Part shown: positions 53,823 to 62,822 of the stretch, one piece after another | Layout: the number at the start of each line of letters is the position of its first letter | How positions within the stretch are numbered: the first letter of the stretch is position 1 | Origin: Chitinophagaceae bacterium | GTDB taxonomy: Bacteria; Bacteroidota; Bacteroidia; Chitinophagales; Chitinophagaceae | DNA length: 64,000 nt | Reading direction: 5' to 3' | NCBI GenBank assembly: GCA_016787085.1 | Contig: JAEUVJ010000045.1 | Location: forward strand, 1 to 64,000 | The notes under the pieces: generated by a model | Seen by the model: the letters and a program-made list of their open reading frames with translations, nothing else | Database searches by the model: none | Told to the model about the DNA's origin: nothing | Position numbers and translations under genes: made by a program

Positions 53823-55736
53823 TTATTTATTACTGGTTTGCGGAAACTGAATAACAGGTTTCCGCACCTCTTTCATTCCCTCTCCAAAATAAAAACCGGT
53901 ATGAGGCGGCTGATTATACGATGTATTCTGCCAGGCAATACTCAGGCGGTATTGCGGGTCCTGCATCAGCGTATGGAATCGTTTGGAAGAAAGGATCGTA
54001 GTGGTATAGATGCGCAGTTCTTTATTATCTGCCGTTCTCCAAATCACTTCTTCCCGCCAGTCGCCAAACAGATCAGCCGATAAGCAGGGAGTAGCTTTTG
54101 TTCCGTTATTAGCAACACATCCTTCCGCCGTCAACAGGTTAATAGTTGTGTCATTATTCCAATCCCATTTATCAATACGATTCTTATCCAGCAATTCTCT
54201 CGTCAGGTCATCATCCCACCATATTACAAAGTTGGCTGACGAAGGCGTTTTGTTTGATATCGTTTTTCCTTTTGTATCCCGCAGTCCCCCGGGGCCGCCC
54301 CAGTTTTCAAAACCGGGATAACGGGGATCAATATCAGCAGCTACTCCTCTTCCAACATCCACTCCGGGAGCCAGTGAAAAAAGAACTTTCCCCGTACGTG
54401 CATCAAATTGTGCTACTCCTGGTGTATTCAATGCAATGGTCCGTTCTTCATTCTCATGAATACCGAATACTTCTAATCCGGGATTTGACGGATCAAGATC
54501 ACTTAAGTGAATCGCATCCCCATGCCTCAACCCGGTCGTATAAAGTCCTTTGCCATCGTCATCCACTGTCATAGCGCCGATACAAATTTCATCCTTACCA
54601 TCATTGTCCACATCTGCCACGCTCAGGTTATGATTACCCATGCCTGAATACGGGTTATCCTTATCCTTTGAATCGAATACCCATCTTGAAGTGAGTTTCC
54701 CGTTCCGCCAATCCCATGCAGCCAATACCGATCTTCCATACCAGCCACGAACAAACACAGCGCTTGGCAGCTTTCCGTCGAGATAGGCAACACAAGCGGT
54801 AAAACGATCGGAGCGGCTGGCCGTATTATCATTGCCCCCATTGCCACCGATACCGCCCCATCCATTCAATGGGTAGCGATCAGTAATATAGCTGGCCGTT
54901 GCCAATATGACTCCCGTTACCCCATCAAACACAGTAATATATTCAGGGCCGTCCGCTACTTTCCCATACATATTCCCTTGCGGATCGCCATATCTTCTCC
55001 AATCTTTTGTGCTGTCGCCAACAATATTTCCTTTCCCATCTATCGTACCATCCGCAGTCTTACATATCATCTCTGCTTTGCCATCCCCGTCAAGATCATA
55101 GACCATAAATTGTGTGTAGGCAGCGCCTGAACGGATATTTTTTCCGAGATCAATACGCCAAAGCAGTTGACCATTCATTTTATAGGCATCTATGACCTGG
55201 TTGCCTGTAAAACCAGTTTGCGGCGGGTTCTTTGCATTGGATGGCTCCCATTTTAAAATGATCTCGTAGGCGCCATCGCCATCGAGGTCGGCAACGCTTG
55301 CATCGTTGGCGCTGTATGTGTATTTACTTCCCATCACTTCCCCGGGCGGCGGAATTTGTAATGGAACAGAAATGTATGACTGAGCGGGCTTGTTAGCAGG
55401 CAAAATATACGGTGTACTTTGCAAAAGCTCTTTCCCATTCACAACAGGTTTGATAAAATAGCTATTCAGTTTTGACTGATCAGCTTTTGTGTCAATAAAA
55501 TTGGTACTACCGCTGATAGCTTGCTGATTTAATTTAACTGTTATACTCCCGGTTGTACGATACACATTGAAAGAAACAGCATCCGGGTCATTGGCCAATA
55601 ACCTCCAACCGATATACACCTTCCCCTCTCCTATGCTTACTGCCACTACTCCCCGGTCGAGATTCTCCATAATCCTTTGTGCCGAAACAATGCATGGCAA
55701 AAAGAAGAAAACGAAAAATATAACAGGCGCTCTCAT
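53823..55736 (-). CDS. Rhamnogalacturonan lyase (PL11), copy A
   Basis: The 637-residue product has a signal peptide (MRAPVIFFVFFFLPCIVSAQ). It is a PL11 beta-propeller lyase that splits the rhamnose-galacturonate backbone by beta-elimination. The calcium-binding repeats appear as VADLDGDGAYEIILK, VYDLDGDGKAEM and VADVDNDGKDEICIG, with GNHNLSVADV, DIDPRYPGFENW and NQPPHTGFYFGEGMK. Copy B lies just upstream (three bases between them) and shares all these motifs, so the pair arose by tandem duplication. Confidence 0.92.
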   Translation of the reverse strand: MRAPVIFFVFFFLPCIVSAQRIMENLDRGVVAVSIGEGKVYIGWRLLANDPDAVSFNVYRTTGSITVKLNQQAISGSTNFIDTKADQSKLNSYFIKPVVNGKELLQSTPYILPANKPAQSYISVPLQIPPPGEVMGSKYTYSANDASVADLDGDGAYEIILKWEPSNAKNPPQTGFTGNQVIDAYKMNGQLLWRIDLGKNIRSGAAYTQFMVYDLDGDGKAEMICKTADGTIDGKGNIVGDSTKDWRRYGDPQGNMYGKVADGPEYITVFDGVTGVILATASYITDRYPLNGWGGIGGNGGNDNTASRSDRFTACVAYLDGKLPSAVFVRGWYGRSVLAAWDWRNGKLTSRWVFDSKDKDNPYSGMGNHNLSVADVDNDGKDEICIGAMTVDDDGKGLYTTGLRHGDAIHLSDLDPSNPGLEVFGIHENEERTIALNTPGVAQFDARTGKVLFSLAPGVDVGRGVAADIDPRYPGFENWGGPGGLRDTKGKTISNKTPSSANFVIWWDDDLTRELLDKNRIDKWDWNNDTTINLLTAEGCVANNGTKATPCLSADLFGDWREEVIWRTADNKELRIYTTTILSSKRFHTLMQDPQYRLSIAWQNTSYNQPPHTGFYFGEGMKEVRKPVIQFPQTSNK

Positions 55737-55739
55737 TAT

Positions 55740-57644
55740 TTACTTGACAGCCGTTTCCTTTGCTACTGTCTTTGGCTTTATTATTACTATAGCAGGTTTC
55801 GGCGGGTTCTTCATCCCTTCTCCGAAATAAAAGCTGGTATGCGGGGGTTGGTTATACGCCACATTCTGCCAGGCAATACTCAGCCGGTAATGAGGATCCT
55901 GCATCAATGTATAAAACTTATGCTCTGTAGGAATAGAAGTGACGAATATCCGCAACTCATTATTGTCTGTTGTACGGTAGATCACCTCTTCCCGCCAGTC
56001 GCCTAAAATATCTGCTGACAAAACAGGATTGGACTTCGTCCCGTTATTGCGTACACAGTTATATTGCGAAGCCTCGAGCAGTTTTACCGTTTTTTCATTG
56101 GCATAATCCCATTTCTCTACAGAAGTGCCATTGAGTATTTCGCTTAAAACGTCACCATCCCATAAGATGCCCATATTACAGGCAGGCGTTCTTTCTGCTA
56201 TCTTATTTCCTTTGCTATCAAATATGCCTGTGATACCGGCGCCTGCTACCCAGCATTCAAAACCCGGGTAACGGGGATCTATATCCAATGCCAGGCCTCT
56301 TCCAGGCCCTTCTCCATCCGCACCCGCTTTGACAGAAGCCTTTTTCCAAAGTACTTCACCTGTTCTCGCATCACGAAAGTTGGCGCCTGCATCATCAAAC
56401 CGCTCCTGTATATCGAATACTTCTAGTCCCGGACGTGAAGGATCAAGATCCGATACATGCAATGCATCGCCATGCCCAAGACCCGTTGAATACAATCCTT
56501 TGCCATTATCATCAATGGTCATAGCGCCAAATATGATCTCATCTTTACCATCATTATCTACATCTGCCACGCTGAGGTTATGATTGCCCTGTCCCCGGTA
56601 ATTCCTGTTTGAAGCAGGGTCATCACTGTCAAATGTCCATACATGAGAAAGCTTGCCGTTCTTAAAGTTCCATGCAGCTAAAACAGACCTGGTATAATAT
56701 CCTCTCGTCATCACTAAGCTCGGTGTCTTTCCATCGAGATAAGCAACTGCAGCGAGAAAGCGATCCATCCTGTTCCCATATCCATCACCCCATATCTCTT
56801 TCAACTGGTCAGTTGTGGGGTTCAGGGAAGAAGGATGACGTGCAGGAATATAATCAGTTGTTGCCAGTGCGATACCGGTCAATCCATCAAACACCGTAAG
56901 ATATTCTGGTCCGGCAAGAATATATCCCTTATCATTCCGCCAGTCTTTGGTGGAATCACCGATCACATTTCCCTTTGCATCCATGGTACCATCGGCTGTT
57001 TTCATTGCTACTTCTGCCCTGCCGTCTCCATCCAGGTCATATACCATGAATTGTGTGTAATGCGCTCCTTCACGAATATTCTTTCCAAGATTGATCGTCC
57101 AAAGCAAAGTGCCATCAAATTTATAGGCCTGGAAAACGGGGGGATCAGTGACCCCTGCCTGGCTATTGTCCCGTCCTCTTCCGGCCTGGTGCAGTACTAT
57201 CTCGTATTCTCCATCGCCATCCAGATCAGCTACACTTCCGTCATTGGGAGAATAACCGGGTGGCGTTTGCAGAGGAATAAAGAAATAGGGTGCATTGCCC
57301 GGCTTTACTGTAAATGACTTACTGGCCGCCCCTTCTTTTCCCTTTATGACTGTTTTTACAAAATAACTTTTGTTTTGAAGCGTGTCAGTGACGGCATCAG
57401 TAAAGCCTGTTGTCTTTACAACAGGTGTCTTATTCAATTTTGCCGTTTTGCCATTGGCCGTACCATACACATTGAAGGCAATGTCATCCGGCTCAGACGC
57501 CAGTAACCGCCAGCTCACAAAAACCTTTCCTTCTGCGTTACGAACAGCTACCACGCCTCTGTCGAGGTATTCCATCATTCGCTGGGCATGAAGCCCCGAA
57601 AGCATTGTCAGGATAAGTAATATGCCGGTTGAGATTTTTTTCAT
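55740..57644 (-). CDS. Rhamnogalacturonan lyase (PL11), copy B
   Basis: The 634-residue product has a signal peptide (MKKISTGILLILTMLSGLHA). It is homologous along its length to copy A: RMMEYLDRGVVAV, VADLDGDGEYEIVLH, GNHNLSVADVDNDGKDEI, ALDIDPRYPGFECW and NQPPHTSFYFGEGMK. It is the first enzyme gene after the SusD terminator and probably starts the enzyme operon. Bacteroides-type loci often carry two PL11-like enzymes, one endo-acting and one exo-acting, which could be the case here. Confidence 0.92.
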   Translation of the reverse strand: MKKISTGILLILTMLSGLHAQRMMEYLDRGVVAVRNAEGKVFVSWRLLASEPDDIAFNVYGTANGKTAKLNKTPVVKTTGFTDAVTDTLQNKSYFVKTVIKGKEGAASKSFTVKPGNAPYFFIPLQTPPGYSPNDGSVADLDGDGEYEIVLHQAGRGRDNSQAGVTDPPVFQAYKFDGTLLWTINLGKNIREGAHYTQFMVYDLDGDGRAEVAMKTADGTMDAKGNVIGDSTKDWRNDKGYILAGPEYLTVFDGLTGIALATTDYIPARHPSSLNPTTDQLKEIWGDGYGNRMDRFLAAVAYLDGKTPSLVMTRGYYTRSVLAAWNFKNGKLSHVWTFDSDDPASNRNYRGQGNHNLSVADVDNDGKDEIIFGAMTIDDNGKGLYSTGLGHGDALHVSDLDPSRPGLEVFDIQERFDDAGANFRDARTGEVLWKKASVKAGADGEGPGRGLALDIDPRYPGFECWVAGAGITGIFDSKGNKIAERTPACNMGILWDGDVLSEILNGTSVEKWDYANEKTVKLLEASQYNCVRNNGTKSNPVLSADILGDWREEVIYRTTDNNELRIFVTSIPTEHKFYTLMQDPHYRLSIAWQNVAYNQPPHTSFYFGEGMKNPPKPAIVIIKPKTVAKETAVK

Positions 57645-57736
57645 AATAGCAGCTTTTAAAGTGTGCTGTATTGGACGTTTTTTCCTTGTGTACCCGTTGT
57701 CTTACCCGGAATTTTTATCGTATTAATTTCATGAGT

Positions 57737-57772
57737 AAAAAATAAGGCAGGTCGTATAACACTCCCTGCCTT
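57737..57772 (-). terminator. Terminator between susD and the enzyme genes
   Basis: On the reverse strand AGGCAGG and CCTGCCT form a seven-base stem with a 13-base loop, followed by TATTTTTT. It lies in the 184-base gap between SusD and PL11 copy B and would lower read-through from the transport genes to the enzymes. Confidence 0.7.
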
Positions 57773-57828
57773 TGCCTTGACGATTGCTTGCGTGAAAAAC
57801 GTATCGGACTATCCGAAAGTCAATAATA

Positions 57829-59574
57829 TTACCATTTGAACGGGAGGTACCAGTCCTTTGCCATCAGTTTTGCCCTGGCTGAGGAAGCGGCGCCTGAAGA
57901 TATTCCGGATTTGATCAGTTTATTATACACACGGTCAGCAATGAAAGCCGGATCATTCCGGCGCATAGCTACACGAAGCAGATCGGCCCAGCGTGTACCT
58001 TCAAATGCATTTTCCAAAGCTGTTTCCCTTATCAATGCTGACTCAATACTATTCAAACTATCGGCGGCAGGAATGGCAAGGGTAACTAAATTGGCCCTGG
58101 CCCGGATACCAATGTTCCTGTACCAGTCAGCACGGTAATAAGGAACACCGCTGCCACCGCTGTTACGGGCATCAAAATTAAAAGGAGTGGCGTCCCAAAG
58201 TGTATTGTGATAGTCGGTCACATTGCTGGTAGGCGCCGGGTAAGCACCGGCAATACCATTATTCAATAAACCCCAGGAGAGCCTGTGTCTGCCTGCACGG
58301 TTAGCTGCTTCAGCAAAGCGGGCATGCAGGTGGGTCTGGCGGTACAGAAACCATTTGCCGTCTTTTACCAGTTGGTTAGCCGGCAGGTTAGTAACGTAAT
58401 TAATGTAATTGTATAAAAATTTCATAACAACGGGCTGCCCCCCGATCTGCCTCCAGCTTAAACGTCCTCTCGCATCATACGGAATACCGGGTGTGCCCTG
58501 TGCCGGTACCTGCTGCTCGCTTTCCCACATCTCCATCACTTCCTGCGACGGTCTCACCAAGTAGTTACCGCCAATGGGTGAGAATAATTTTATCAGGTTA
58601 TTCTCCGGCTGAAACTTATTATCAAAAGGCAATACCCATATCCATTCTCTTCTGAACCCATCAGATGCCCAGGCGCTTTCAAACATTATACGCCATCCGT
58701 CATTATATACCAACGTAGATGCATCACCTGCCCTTGAATAACTCACATAGTGATTAAATCCTCCGGCCCATCCAAGTTTATATTGCGAATAATAGTTTTC
58801 CCCTGCTGCGCCCTGTGTGGCCAATTCCATCACTTTGCGATAGTATTCCGCTGCTTTGATATAATCATTCTTCCACAGGTACAGATCGCCGAGAAGACAT
58901 TGTTTGTTGATAAAAAACTTTTCTGTCGGGTATCCGTCTACGGTAATATTCAAATTAGTGCCGGCGGGGTATACATTTTTAAAAGGCAACGCCTCTGTAA
59001 AATTGACCAGGCTGTCCAGCAATACATTAAAAGAAAGCCTCGGAAAAGCCGATATGTCCCTTAACGCATCCAGGTTTTCCAATGCACTGGTCACATAAGG
59101 CACCTCACCATAATGAATGCCTAACTGCAGGTAGATGAATGAACGAAGAGCGCCGATATCAGAATAACGCTGATAGTACTCATCTTCCGTCATGCGCTTT
59201 TCTTTGAACATGATCGTGAAATGCTTCAATGCATCATTGCAGTTGATGATCAATTCATAGAACGGTCTCGGGCTCACATATGGGTTATTTGCCGCTACAG
59301 TATGTGTACTTACCTGGCGCAGGTATTCGTCCGCATTATTCGTAACATCAAGCAAGTCGCCGCGAAGCTCATTCAATATGATATACCGGTCAGCCAGTTT
59401 CATGAATTTTCCATATATACCCACCACGGCCGCATCGGCATCATACACATTCTGATAAGCCTGGCTTACATCCAGCTGATCCTCGGGTTTGATATCAAAT
59501 ATCTTCTTGCAGCCCATCACACTGGTGATCAGTACGGCAGCAAGCGCCAGTTTGAATACAGCAATTTTTTTCAT
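57829..59574 (-). CDS. SusD/RagB-family glycan-binding lipoprotein
   Basis: The start was placed at the third ATG of an MMHM run (59572-59574). The 581-residue product has a lipoprotein signal ending in LITSVMGC, then the helical SusD fold: KIFDIKPEDQLDVSQAYQNV near the N-terminus, TPR-like helices at about 90-260, and the C-terminal RETALENAFEGTRWADLLRVA and DWYLPFKW. SusD lids the SusC channel and captures glycan, here most likely rhamnogalacturonan oligosaccharide. It follows SusC by 63 bases. Confidence 0.93.
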   Translation of the reverse strand: MKKIAVFKLALAAVLITSVMGCKKIFDIKPEDQLDVSQAYQNVYDADAAVVGIYGKFMKLADRYIILNELRGDLLDVTNNADEYLRQVSTHTVAANNPYVSPRPFYELIINCNDALKHFTIMFKEKRMTEDEYYQRYSDIGALRSFIYLQLGIHYGEVPYVTSALENLDALRDISAFPRLSFNVLLDSLVNFTEALPFKNVYPAGTNLNITVDGYPTEKFFINKQCLLGDLYLWKNDYIKAAEYYRKVMELATQGAAGENYYSQYKLGWAGGFNHYVSYSRAGDASTLVYNDGWRIMFESAWASDGFRREWIWVLPFDNKFQPENNLIKLFSPIGGNYLVRPSQEVMEMWESEQQVPAQGTPGIPYDARGRLSWRQIGGQPVVMKFLYNYINYVTNLPANQLVKDGKWFLYRQTHLHARFAEAANRAGRHRLSWGLLNNGIAGAYPAPTSNVTDYHNTLWDATPFNFDARNSGGSGVPYYRADWYRNIGIRARANLVTLAIPAADSLNSIESALIRETALENAFEGTRWADLLRVAMRRNDPAFIADRVYNKLIKSGISSGAASSARAKLMAKDWYLPFKW

Positions 59575-59637
59575 ATGCATCATTTTCGTAGTTCGTTTGT
59601 CAGATCATACGCATGGCGTATGTTTCAAAAGATAATT

Positions 59638-62600
59638 TTATAAACCGATCCTCACCCCCATGGTAGCCGAACGGAATTGCGGATCAAGTCCTGTATCAAT
59701 TCCCTGCGCAAATACACTGGGGCTAGCGCTGAACTCAGGATCGTATCCCATGTACTTTGTAAATGTCAGCAGGTTATTGCCTGTAAGATATACAGTGGCA
59801 TATTTAACAAAACCTGTCTTTAACGGAATGTTATAGCTCAGTGAAACATTGCGCAACCTGAAATAAGAACCATCTTCGATCCATCGGTCGCTGAAACGGC
59901 TATTCCCCATCGGGTCGCCGTAAGTAGCTTTAGGCATGTTGGTCACATGGCCTTCCGCCCGCCACCTGTTGGCAACACTGTTCAACTGGTTCTCTACTCC
60001 GCTGGCTGATTCAAGACGATAACGGAGGTAATTATATACATCATTACCTGCTGAAAAAGTAAACAGCACATTCAACTCAAACCGTTTCCAGGCAAGACGG
60101 CTCGTAACGCCCCCGAAAATATCCGGGTTAGGATCACCAATCACCTGCCTGTCATTCGCATCTATGATCTTATCCCCGTTCAGGTCGGTAAAATGAATAT
60201 CGCCGGCGCCGAAATAACTATAGGAACCATCAAAGTTTTTCTTTTGTAAGCCAGCCGCAGCGGCTTCAGCCGCGGTACTGAAAACACCGTTTGTTTTATA
60301 CCCGTAAAAAAGATTGGCAGCATTGCCTTCTTTTGTTAAAATAGTAGCCCCGGCAAATTCGGTCTCAAACTCACCACCCGGTGTCAATATTTCATTCTTG
60401 TATGTACCGGCATTTACACCTACATCCCATTTCCAGTCCTTACTATTGATCACCCGTACATTGACGCTTGCATCAAAGCCAAGGTTCTCCATGCTTCCCT
60501 CATTGGTAAGAATATTATTTACCCCTGTAGGACTGACCATCGTCTCATACATCAGCATATTATCCGTCTTGGAACGGTAAACATCCAGGCTGATCCCTAC
60601 TCTTTCATTCCAGGCTGACACATCCACCCCGAAATTCAATTTTTTACTGGTCTCCCACTGTATGGCAGGATTAGGAATACCATTTCGTACAAGTCCCTGC
60701 ATACCTAATAAGTTTTGGGACATATAGGTCTGCCTGGCCGTGTAGTTGCCTATGTCATCATTACCGGTAAAGCTGTAAGATGCCCGCAGCTTTAACAGGT
60801 CAATGAATGAACCCTTCATGAAATCTTCAGAAGATACCAGCCAGGCGGTCGCCAGAGAAGGCATCAGTGCATACTTAACACCGCCAATAGCCAGCCCATT
60901 AGCAGCTTCTGTACCAAAACGGGAAGATCCATCCATAGCTACGTTCAGGGAAACAAAGAATTTATTTTTGAAACCATAATCCGTATTAAAATAGGTGTTC
61001 ATCCAGTTCCATTCGCCAATGCCGCCGCCTATCTGGCGCAAAGCGCCTGCGCCATTCTGTACGCTGATCAGTTCATCAGTGGCAGAGTTAAAGCCCAGGG
61101 CAAAATCCTGTTCTGCCTGGTTATGCTGGTAGCGGATACCGAGCCTGGAAGAAAGAGTATGTGTCCGGTTAAATACTTTGCTGAACTCTAAACGGGAATC
61201 CGAGAAAACACTGAACAGTCTTTTCACCTGTGAGCCAAGACGGCTGTCAGCAATGGCATTGCCCAGTGTATCATTGGCCACCCCTTTTCTTGGAATAAAA
61301 GTATTCTCCCGCACTTTATCATACACCACTCCGAATAAAGTAGAAGCGCTGAGTGTTTTACTGATCGCATAGTTGAACTTAAAAGAACCAAAAAAGCGGT
61401 AATACTTGTTAAACGCCTGCATATTGTCTATCAACACGGCAGGATTGCTGACGCCCAGTATATCCGCATCTTCCAGGTTAGGAGAGAATACGCCCTTATC
61501 GTTAACCTCATTAGCCGTTAAGAAAGGCGCTTTGGTCAGGGCCAGGAAAACCGGGGCTGTTTTATCCGATATGCCCTGGTCTTTCAGATTTTGTTCATTA
61601 TAAGTAAAAGAGAGATTAGCCGACCCGGTAAATTTTTTGGAAAAATTGAACTCGGCGTTGAATCGTGTACTGTATCTCGTCAGGTCAGTGTTCTTAATAA
61701 TACCCTCGTTCTTCATATAGCCAACGCTCAATGCATAGGTAGCGATATTATCCCCGCCGGTTACCTTCAGAAAGTAATTCCTGTTGACACCGGCCTTCAT
61801 GATCTGGCTCTGCCAGTCAGTGTTATTATGATAGCGGTAGTACTCCGGGTGCGACTGGTCGTCAACCATAAACGGCATGGCCGCTACTTCAGCAGAACTC
61901 AGGCCCTTGCTTTGCAATATCTCGCCGAGATACGAACGGTAGCTGGCTGCATTCATCACAGGTAGCCTGTCAGGAACCGCAGTAATGCCGGTATAAATAC
62001 CCACATCAATTTTAGTAGCCTGCTGTCTGGCTCTTGCCGTAGTAACGATGATCGCTCCATTGGCGCCCTTAGTGCCGTAGATAGAAGAAGCATCTTTGAG
62101 CACCGTGATGTTATCAATATCCTGCACATTGATCAAGGCCAGCGGGTTGGTATAGTTGTTGGCAATGATGCTCTCGCCGTAGTCGTTTGCGTCAAACAGC
62201 ATACCGTCCACAATGATCAGGGGCTTATTAGTAGCAAATAAAGAATTATATCCCCGCAAATAAAGATTGGCACCTACACCCGGGGTACCCGATCTCCGGA
62301 TACTGTTCAGCCCGGCCACACGACCCTGCAGCAACGCATCCAATGTTTCATTGGGCCTTGCCCATTCACCGGCGGCATCATACTTAGCCACCGCTCCAGG
62401 GATTTGACGCTGCATCGTTTTGCCAAAAGGCAGGGTTACTGCTTCCTGGAAAGAATGATGATCCTCATCCAGCAGAGAAACCATGATGCTGTTTTTCCCC
62501 TTCAGGAATACCTGTTTGGTCTCATATCCGTCGCCGCTGATGAGTATATCAGTGAATAAGGACGGTACATTCAATGAGAACTTGCCCTGCTCATCGGTAA

Positions 62601-62796
62601 TGGCGGCAGAAAAATCTTCCACACTCACCCGGACGCCCACCAATCCTTTACCGGTAGCTGCATCGGTAATGGTACCTGTAATAGGTACTTTAGCCGCATC
62701 CGGTTTAGTCACCTGGGCACCACCTGTCTTCATCGCCAGCAGCAACACCAGTGCGGCAGCCGCTTTTTTCAGATTATATGATTTAATTAGAAACAT
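59638..62796 (-). CDS. SusC/RagA-family TonB-dependent outer membrane transporter
   Basis: The 1052-residue product has a signal peptide (KAAAALVLLLAMKTGGAQ), a carboxypeptidase-regulatory-like domain (PITGTITDAATGKGLVGVRV at about 38-57), a plug domain (ALLQGRVAGLNSIRRSGTPG, IIVDGMLFDAN, NITVLKDASSIYGTKGANGA), and the large barrel ending GLDPQFRSATMGVRIGL. It imports oligosaccharides across the outer membrane with energy from TonB-ExbBD. It lies 26 bases after the fasciclin-domain gene, so both belong to one transcript. Confidence 0.95.
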   Translation of the reverse strand: MFLIKSYNLKKAAAALVLLLAMKTGGAQVTKPDAAKVPITGTITDAATGKGLVGVRVSVEDFSAAITDEQGKFSLNVPSLFTDILISGDGYETKQVFLKGKNSIMVSLLDEDHHSFQEAVTLPFGKTMQRQIPGAVAKYDAAGEWARPNETLDALLQGRVAGLNSIRRSGTPGVGANLYLRGYNSLFATNKPLIIVDGMLFDANDYGESIIANNYTNPLALINVQDIDNITVLKDASSIYGTKGANGAIIVTTARARQQATKIDVGIYTGITAVPDRLPVMNAASYRSYLGEILQSKGLSSAEVAAMPFMVDDQSHPEYYRYHNNTDWQSQIMKAGVNRNYFLKVTGGDNIATYALSVGYMKNEGIIKNTDLTRYSTRFNAEFNFSKKFTGSANLSFTYNEQNLKDQGISDKTAPVFLALTKAPFLTANEVNDKGVFSPNLEDADILGVSNPAVLIDNMQAFNKYYRFFGSFKFNYAISKTLSASTLFGVVYDKVRENTFIPRKGVANDTLGNAIADSRLGSQVKRLFSVFSDSRLEFSKVFNRTHTLSSRLGIRYQHNQAEQDFALGFNSATDELISVQNGAGALRQIGGGIGEWNWMNTYFNTDYGFKNKFFVSLNVAMDGSSRFGTEAANGLAIGGVKYALMPSLATAWLVSSEDFMKGSFIDLLKLRASYSFTGNDDIGNYTARQTYMSQNLLGMQGLVRNGIPNPAIQWETSKKLNFGVDVSAWNERVGISLDVYRSKTDNMLMYETMVSPTGVNNILTNEGSMENLGFDASVNVRVINSKDWKWDVGVNAGTYKNEILTPGGEFETEFAGATILTKEGNAANLFYGYKTNGVFSTAAEAAAAGLQKKNFDGSYSYFGAGDIHFTDLNGDKIIDANDRQVIGDPNPDIFGGVTSRLAWKRFELNVLFTFSAGNDVYNYLRYRLESASGVENQLNSVANRWRAEGHVTNMPKATYGDPMGNSRFSDRWIEDGSYFRLRNVSLSYNIPLKTGFVKYATVYLTGNNLLTFTKYMGYDPEFSASPSVFAQGIDTGLDPQFRSATMGVRIGL

Positions 62797-62822
62797 CGTG
62801 CTATTGTTTTATTCTGTTCCTT

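Noticed and set aside
57645..57736. Promoter for the PL11 operon in the gap after the terminator
   Set aside because: I searched the reverse strand for TAnnTTTG with a TTG 17-23 bases upstream and found none that fits.
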